Source: Cunninghamia lanceolata
Lineage: Eukaryota > Streptophyta > Pinopsida > Cupressales > Cupressaceae
DNA length: 64,000 nt
Reading direction: 5' to 3'
Assembly (NCBI GenBank): GCA_027924645.1
Contig: BSBN01001225.1
Span: forward strand, 12,108,001 to 12,172,000
Below are positions 57,171 through 64,000 of this stretch, one piece after another. Both the position numbers and the translations under genes were made by a program. Every line of letters begins with the position of its first letter. Within the stretch, counting starts at the first letter, position 1. Under the pieces are notes generated by a model. That model was not told the origin of the DNA. It saw only the letters and a program-made list of their open reading frames with translations, and made no database searches.

Positions 57171-58475
57171 TCCTGATGAAAATTTATTCGTTGTCTCCAT
57201 TAAAGCACCTTGGTTCATAAACATTGCCAATTACTTAGCTACTTCAGAACTTCCCCTAGACTTCACATCAAAACAAAAGAAATGCCTCATTTGGGAAAGT
57301 GCTCACTTTAAAAGGATTAATGGCATGTTATTCTAATATGGGCCTGATTTAGTCCTGTGATGTTGCGTCAGACCAAATGAAACATACAGCATCCTTAGAG
57401 CTTGCCATGACGACTCATCTGGTGAACACTACTCTGCCAAAAGAACTTCCCATAAAATTTTAGGTGCGGGATATTATTGGCCCTCAATGCACAAGGATGT
57501 GAAGAACTACATTTGTCGTTGTGATGAATGCCAATGGGTGGGAAGACCTACAACATCCAATGAAATGCCTCTGCAACCATAGGTAGTTTTTGAACCATTT
57601 GAAAAGTGGGGATTAGATTTCATTGGTCCTATAGATCCCACTTCGCAAGGGAAAGAATATATTTTGGTCTGCACGGACTATCTTACCAAATGGGCAGAAG
57701 TCCAAGCCCTCAAAGTTGCTCGAGAAGAACAAGTTACAGACTTTCTGTATAACAGGTTTTTTCTCAGATTCAGAGCCCCTAGGTGCATTGTCATAGACCA
57801 GGGACCTCAATTGATGTCCAAAGTTATGTTAGCCTTCACCAATCATTTCTAGATAAACCATAAAAAGTCATCACCCTATCACCCACAAGAAAATGCACAA
57901 GTAGAAGTCACTAATAGGGAGCTCAAAAACATCCTAACAAAAGTAGTTTCATCAGGTAGAAAGGATTGGACCAAGAAATTGCCTGAGGTTGTTTGGGCTT
58001 AAAATACAACTTGGAAATCCACCACTGGTTTTACCCCTTATGAATTGGTCTTTGGGAAGAAACCTTTTCTCCCCATTAAATTTGAACTCCAAATGCTTAG
58101 AACAGCAGTGGAGCTAGATTTTGACCTTGATCGAGCTCAGGTGGAGTCTTGCAGGTTAGTGAACTAGATGAACTCTACTTAGAAGCCATTCAGCAAACTG
58201 AGCTAGTTCAACAACAATGAAAGGCCTAACATGATAAAGACATCAAAGAAAGAGAATTCCATTTCAAAGATTGGGCGTTGCCATTTGATTCCCGATACAA
58301 GGACCAGAAAGGTAAACTTAGAACTCATTGGCTGGGTCCATATGAGATTTCTGACGTGTTCCCAAATGGAGCAGTACAACTCAAACCCATTTATGGTGAT
58401 TCTCGAACCCTCTTAGTCAATGGACATCGACTCAGGATCTACCATAAACTTGTCAACAAAGAAGAATTTACTTGA
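57171..58475 (+). pseudogene. Element F integrase
   Basis: The zinc-binding part reads ILRACHDDSSGEHYSAKRTSHKIL and CRCDEC near 57390-57530. The catalytic core has KWGLDFIGPI (Asp) near 57610, IVIDQGPQL (Asp) near 57795 and ENAQVEVTNREL (Glu) near 57900, so the D-D-E triad is present. It continues TGFTPYELVFGKKPFLPI. After a frameshift near 58150-58230, the C-terminal part (58278-58475) reads HWLGPYEISDVFPNGAVQL and VNGHRLRIYH, then TGA, the usual gypsy GPY/F module with no chromodomain. Stops lie at several places. Confidence 0.87.
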
Positions 58476-58710
58476 ATGGTAGAAATGCATGGAGAAACTC
58501 AATGTATTAATTCTACTTCGACAGAAACAATACCATAAATATCTTTTATTAAAAAAAATAATAATGATAATAAATAAAAAAATAAAAAATCATTTCATGT
58601 TTAAATGTGTGTATATGCATTTAGGAACAATTCTTCATATTTTCTTCATAAGTACTTGCCTAAATTTCATCTCTATTTTGTAGGGTTTCATCTTTTAAGA
58701 GGTATTACAA
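58476..58710 (+). other. Element F spacer after integrase
   Basis: A/T-rich, with a run of AATAATAAT/AAAAAT words; nothing coding recognised. Confidence 0.45.
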
Positions 58711-59254
58711 ATTCTGACGCATCTTCCAGCGATGCTCCAGAACTTGTTGTCTAAATAAGATCCATACCCTCACTTTGTTCCTACATTCTAGCTACATCTT
58801 TCAGTGATGCTCCAGAACTTTGTTCGTACATTTTGGCTGCATCTTTCAGTGATGCTCTGAAACTTTGTTCCTACATTCTGGTTGCATCTTTTAGTGATGA
58901 TCTGAAACTTTGTTCCTACATTCTAGCTACATCTTTTAGTGATGCTCTAGGACTTTGTACCTGCATTTTGACTACATCTTTCAGCAATGCTCTAGAACTT
59001 TGTTCCTGCATTCTGACTGCATCTTTCAATGATGCTCTGAAACTTTGTTCCTGCATTCCGGCTACATCTTTCAGCGATGCTCCAGAACTTTGTTCCTACA
59101 TTCTGATTGCATCTTTTAGCAATGCTCCAGAACTTTATTCCTACATTCTGGCTGCATCTTTTAGGGATGCTCTAGAACTTTGTTCCTGCATTCTGGTTGC
59201 ATCTTTCAGCGATGCTCTAGAACTTTGTTCCTGCATTCCAGCTGCAAAGGGATA
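58711..59254 (+). repeat. 45-bp minisatellite, open in frame
   Basis: About 11-12 units of 45 bases; nine are perfectly in register from 58836 to 59250. The plus strand reads GCATCTTTCAGTGATGCTC, then TGGAACTTTGTTCCTGCATT. It stays free of stops over nine units and would encode repeats of ASFSDALELCSCILV type (15 residues). It is probably a non-coding minisatellite between integrase and the extra frame; the open frame follows from a period divisible by three. Confidence 0.85.
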
Positions 59255-59783
59255 GCCATCATGAGTTCGACATCTCCAACCATAGTAAATAATTATTATG
59301 ACAACCTTTCGTCATAATAAATTTTAGCCACCCCGTCACCATACCATAATAAATTCAGCCATTCCATTATCACATCATAATAAATCCATCTCATTCCAAC
59401 CGGTTAGTACCACCACCTAGGATGTTATTACATCAGCAGGTCAAGTGACTTTCAAATTGATAACGGGACGGAAGGTATGTACATATTTTATTTTTAATAG
59501 ATCATTTAGTGTCAGTAAAGATAGATAAGTTGGCACAAACTCATTTCTTTTCCAAAAATAGCAAATGTACAAACTGATCATTCATTAGAGAAGGTGGCGG
59601 CTCGATCACTCTCTCCCATGCCAAGCCATAATTAACTGTTGTTAACCGATGAAAAGCCAATTACCCTAAACTCATATTACTAAAGCCCAAGTGTCCTCGA
59701 AACTTGCATTCCTTTTTATCTTTCTATCAGTTTCCTGAGTAGATTTAGAGTGGTACTGTGATATTTTAGTGGTCTTGAGTAAA
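59255..59783 (+). other. Element F spacer with TAATAAAT repeats
   Basis: Near 59310-59395 the words CATAATAAATT and CAGCCA.YCC recur three times at about 34-45 bases. No gene seen. The following part, to 59783, may hold a promoter or splice sites for the downstream frame; none is clear. Confidence 0.4.
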
Positions 59784-62686
59784 ATGGGAGGAGCCAAACG
59801 CAAGTCCGAGCCAGTTTCACCGGACAAATTGCTGGCATTGGGGAACATTTCAGAATTATTCAGAAAGTAGGGTGGCTAGATTTTATAAATAAATTTGATC
59901 ATGCACAGCTGGTCAAAGAATTCACCGAAAACTTTGTAGATGGGCAGTCAATTGTGCATGGAAAGAAATTTAAGGTAAGTCCTTGAATCATCTCCAAATT
60001 ATCTGGTATTAGAAATGACAGAATTAATCTGTCTGAAACTACAAATATTTCCTATCAGAAAAGGATAGAGCTTTTTGTACAAGAAGGGGAACCTCACCCA
60101 TTATTAGTTGTCAGTACCTAAGGGAAAAATAAGGGATTTCAAAGAATGTCCATTGCAGAACCATGGCGGATGGCAATCGCATGGATTATTACATATTTCA
60201 CCTGTGAAGGACAATGTGCCACAGTAGTCGGTCCTCCTTTTCGGTTGCTCATTCACTTGTGTCATGGCCTAAAAAATCTTGAATTGAGGGTTAACATTCC
60301 TGCATTCCTCCATGATTCCCTTGTTTGCATGTTAGAACATTTTAAAATTGGGTCTGGGCCTTTAAAGCATCATGGGCTTATACATTTAGTCTACAAATAT
60401 CATTTTCATAGAAAAAAAAACCAGATGAGAAATGGTAAAAATTCCTACAAAAATTTGAAAACCCTGAACCTCCGAGACAATTTGAGGTAGGTGAATCATT
60501 TGGTAGGGTAGACCAAAATGTAAGAGAACTTTCCCTTGCACCCCAAGATGACAGATAAGCTCCAGGCGGTGAAGTACCAAAAAATCCATCAAACCCTCCA
60601 GACCATGAAGAACGGCCTAAATCACAAAATGTACCTAAAACCCAGAGAAACAAGAAAATATGGAGCTAGTAGACTCATAAGAGGAAGGTACTCGGCCTCA
60701 TAAAAAGGAAAAGAAACTCAAAATAAAATTACAAAGGCCTACCCCTTTGAGAAGGAGTAAACGGTTGGTTGATGAGCCTAGTTGTGCCACTGCTTATGAA
60801 TTACCCCATGTTCCCAAGAAAAAGAGAAAAGAAAGGCAGCCTAGTGAAAAAGTGACTCGGCCTAATGAAAATGTATACCAAACTTGTGCAAATATAACTC
60901 AGACTATGGAAAGCGATGAACCCCCTACATCTAAGCCATCAATTGGCCCATCTAAGAAGGACCCTAAGGAAAAAGGATGAACAAGACAAGAGAAAACCAA
61001 TGATCAGATGCCTAATTATGTCTTAGTGGAAGAAGAGGAAAGTCAAGAATTTGAGACTGTTGAAACAACTTCTTCATTTTAGTAGCTAGAAAATATCCAA
61101 GAAGTTGATGCAGTACTCAAGGAGAGACAATTGTCTCCCCTAAATGATGTTGATAATATAGAACAAGGTCCATGTGGGGCAATTAATAAAGAACCTATAT
61201 CTGGTAATGAAGCAGAAGTCTTTATTACCCCCTTCTCTACAGATGCGGAAGATAACAGAGGTGAAACTATGACACTGGAAACAGAGAGGTTAAACACATA
61301 AATTATGCAGTTGAGAAATCAAATATAGTTGAATGAAGAACATTTGAGCATGCAACAACAAGAGATAGAAGAATAGAAAGACCTTCTTGAGAAAAAGGAT
61401 CAAACCATTAGAGAGCTGCAATCTTAATTGCAGCAAAGGGATAATCACTTTCAGGAGTGTCTAGCTGAAAAAGATAGAAAAATCAAGAACCTCACATTCA
61501 ACCTAGAACAGTGCCTTAAGACATTTGCAGAGGAGAAAGAGAAGCAGAAACTTGAATTGAATGAGGCCATAAGCAAAACGATGGAACTGGAGCAAGACCT
61601 ACAAGAAATAAATGTTCAACCAATTGTGGAATCAAAAGAGGTTCAAACCGAACCCACTAAAATGGAATGGTTTCAGGTTCAAATTCCACCCTTGCTCACT
61701 AAATGGATGGAACGATACTATTTCTTAAGGCAAGATGGAACCAAAAATGCTAGACTGAAGAAAGAAATAGTATTGTTAAAGGAGTCTTACGATAGACTAT
61801 ATCAGGCCAAAATGGATGCATGTCAGATTGGAGAATTGTTGTTTGCCTGTAGGAAACTATCTAGGTTATATTCAATGTTTCTTAATGAACAGTTGTTAAG
61901 GTGGAAGCTCCTGAGAATCTCTTGCAATTTACCACATGATCTTGATGACCAAAAATTCCTTATAGCATCTAAAGAATCATCACCTGTGCAAAAAAAATTA
62001 TTATGTGAGTTCTTCATTCATAATTTATTCCTTGATAAGCATAGTGATTTCTTCATCAATTTGTTTGTGGGGTAAGTTCTGTTAAGAGCATTTCTGTCAA
62101 ATATGCAAAATTAGATTCAGTGGCAGGACAGAACCAGAGAATATCTTCATGTAGAAAGAACTATATGATTACACATGAGGTATCCCAATCAAAAACCTTT
62201 TGCTTTCAAAGCTCAATTCAGAAGAATCAAGAGTTATGAACATATGAAACAAAAATACAATGAAAGCATTAGGATCTGTTATGAAGATTTTAAGATTCAT
62301 GGACCACAGTTAATTGACAGAGATTGGAATGCTTGTGAGGAAAGGTATACCCCCTTGCCTATGTATTTAAAAAGAAGAGAAATGATTTCCCCCACTAACC
62401 TCAGATGGTCATATCAAAGCGTAGAGGCATTGACAGAAATTCTTTAGCAACTAAAAACTAAATGGATAGGAATGAGATACAGGCCACCTCTCCTTTTACA
62501 ACCTCCTCCTATAGTCTTAGTTACAGAGCCAGAACTAAGGAACTTACATACCTGGCAGCTAAGAGTCAAACTTCACAAAGATTTTCTGAAAGTTCCTGGT
62601 CATATTGGTGAAGAAGCAGATGAGGTATAAGATTTGAGCTCAAGATATGATGAATTGAATAAGGAAAGGGAGGTAGAGAGATAAAG
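59784..62686 (+). pseudogene. Element F extra reading frame after integrase, unknown function
   Basis: ATG at 59784 opens MGGAKRKSEPVSPDKLLALGN, then frame changes near 59868 and 60500-60745 and many stops. Near 59880-59990 it reads FINKFDHAQLVKEF, VDGQSIVHGKKFKVS and ISKLSGI, which resembles plant mobile or transposon-protein domains. 60146-60490 is a further globular part. At 60747-60980 a basic VPKKKRKERQ looks like an SV40-type nuclear signal. 61310-61620 is a strong coiled coil (EKDRKIKNLTFNLEQCL, EEKEKQKLELNEAISK), and 61680-62628 is helical, Leu/Lys-rich. No signal peptide or clear membrane helix was found, so it does not look like a typical envelope gene despite its position. Function unknown. 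Confidence 0.6.
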
Positions 62687-62721
62687 GGTATATCATAGAG
62701 CAGGAGGACCTACTCAAGGTT

Positions 62722-62735
62722 AGAAAGGGGAGGAA
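62722..62735 (+). other. Element F polypurine tract
   Basis: AGAAAGGGGAGGAA directly precedes the 3' LTR start TGATGAGG. Confidence 0.85.
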
Positions 62736-64000
62736 TGATGAGGTATAAATAAGCTCATTTCTTTAATGGATCAAATAGCCTTTTTACACTATCCAATTCC
62801 CTAGCCTTGCCAATTTATTTATTTTTATAAATGATATGTATCTATTTTAAAATAAAATATTGTACAAATCCTAATTTCCTAAATTGATTGAAACTAGCTT
62901 GTAAATGTTGATTTAATGGCATGAAAAGTTGGGTAACTGTGCAGGTTAATGCATTGCCTAAGAAGTGGACATCATGCAGTTGTGAACGAGTGCGCCAGAA
63001 GTTATGGGTGCCATAAATTTTAGGCTTGCATTTAATGAAGACTTTGTTTTATTCATCTATTTATGTGGTTACCCAAAAGACATTATGACTCCACTCAGAG
63101 TCTTGTTTATGTTTAAAAAGACAGCAGTAGTTAATTTTCTATTTTTTAGTTATAAGACTTCTTCAAACTGTCATTTTCTCAGCATCAGAAGTTTAGGAGT
63201 TTTTGAAGTAGTTTAGTTTTGTTGTTGCTCAAAATATGGATATAAAATAGACACTATGGATGAATGAAAATCAATCTTTTTAGTTCTCAAAAATCATCAG
63301 ACCTGTGTACTTGTAATTTTTATGAATGGAAATGATATTCTAAGTTTTAGTTTCTTTTTAAAAAAATATGAAGATCTGAATGGAGTTCTCATGTGATGTT
63401 GAAGCAATTGAATGTGATCTGGATTAAGACAAACTTCTCACATGAGTTGGCCACTCGCGGGACTATAGGATAGATAAGTGTTTTGTTTCTATGGATGTTT
63501 GTATTCAATTAAAGATAGTTCATGTTTAGCTTATGTCATTAACTTGCAAGGTGTGTTGTGTAAAAGTTAAATTGTTGTGTACTATTGTTTGGATCTTTCT
63601 CTATTCATTAGAAGTTTTCCAGTGCATCTGCCTTAGTTAGAATTATTGTTTTCTAATTATTAGAATTTGGAGTGCTTACAGCTTGGCAAATTGAAATTTT
63701 GAATTGTTAGTATAGAATTTATCTACTTTCTAGTATAGAGTTTATCTGCTTTCTAAGTGTAGAATTTATATGCTTTCTAGTCTAGAGTTTTCATGATTCT
63801 TAGTATAGAATTTGAATGCTTTCTATAGAAGGATAAAATTGTTGTTTCATTTCATGTATTGTTTCAACTTTTTTTAACAGATCTAGAAAATTGTTTCTCA
63901 ATGAAATATCCAAACGCCCTATTGCAGATAGCCTCGGACACTACCCCAGTTGATAAACTGATAATTTTCATCTAAAGTGTTAGGATCTTATGACAGCCTA
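62736..64000 (+). repeat. Element F 3' LTR (last few bases outside window)
   Basis: Starts TGATGAGGTATAAATAAGC and follows the 5' LTR to GACAGCCTA at the window end; about three bases should remain. Confidence 0.85.

Larger units (their letters stand above)
51203..64000 (+). mobile_element. Element F: Athila-like Ty3/gypsy retrotransposon with extra reading frame
   Basis: LTRs at 51203-52470 and 62736-64000+ flank a full gag-protease-RT-RNase H-integrase set. The primer-binding site of TGGCATTGTTGTCGAGGA type, the lack of a chromodomain, the RT style and a further frame after integrase fit the Athila group. The LTRs differ at roughly 7-8% over the first 390 bases by eye, so this is an old insertion. 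Stops, frameshifts and a 170-bp duplication inactivate it. The window ends a few bases before the expected LTR end. Confidence 0.87.

Noticed and set aside
59970..59976. Splice-donor-like AAG|GTAAGT in the element F extra frame
   Set aside because: The conserved-looking protein segment continues through it, and no matching acceptor was evident.

Overview
This window looks like nuclear DNA from a seed plant with a large, repeat-filled genome. A gymnosperm is my best guess, from the gypsy Gag/protease style and the dense nesting of elements; this is inference and is not proven by the sequence. I found no convincing host gene, rRNA, tRNA or CRISPR array. Nearly everything recognisable is LTR retrotransposon, in at least seven units on both strands.

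Layout: (1) 1-5646, element A (+), a gag-only element with about 1.85 kb LTRs; its 5' LTR is cut by the window start. (2) 5650-9790, copia-1 (-), a decayed Ty1/copia coding region without LTRs. (3) 9791-21511, element B (-), Ty3/gypsy of Tat type (Gag, protease, G-patch-like motif, RT, two RNase H domains) with 1106-bp LTRs and no recognisable integrase. (4) 21512-23285, copia-2 (-), only an LTR, a primer-binding site and the start of gag. (5) 23286-29130, AT-rich spacer with (AT)n arrays, a short GC-rich island and unassigned repeat-like DNA. (6) 29131-50897, element D (+), carrying a Tat-like Gag/protease/G-patch remnant. It also contains a separate block E (about 30958-36482: LTR-like promoter, predicted 5'-UTR intron and one 1.44-kilocodon reading frame broken by nine stops), and it is interrupted by element C. 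(7) 41300-49851, element C (-), the youngest insertion: two 785-bp LTRs with about five differences and a perfect 5-bp target duplication (GATTG). It has gag, protease and the G-patch-like motif but no RT or integrase. (8) 51203-64000, element F (+), an Athila-like gypsy element with gag, protease, RT, RNase H and integrase, a 45-bp minisatellite, an extra reading frame where Athila elements carry env-like genes, and a 3' LTR cut by the last few bases of the window.

B and C have the same polypurine tract, nearly the same primer-binding site and the same unusual leader, so C may be a non-autonomous relative mobilised by B-like elements. Their leaders hold two blocks of a degenerate repeat of about 22-25 bp (core AAAAGCG on the + strand) around a non-repetitive core. 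LTRs of three different families (A, D, F) contain E2F-type sites. Reading frames are broken mostly by TAG, as expected from deamination of methylated CHG sites. Extra reading frames of unknown function in E and F share a layout (globular N-terminus, charged middle with NLS-like clusters, coiled-coil C-terminus) and are the best candidates for something undescribed.
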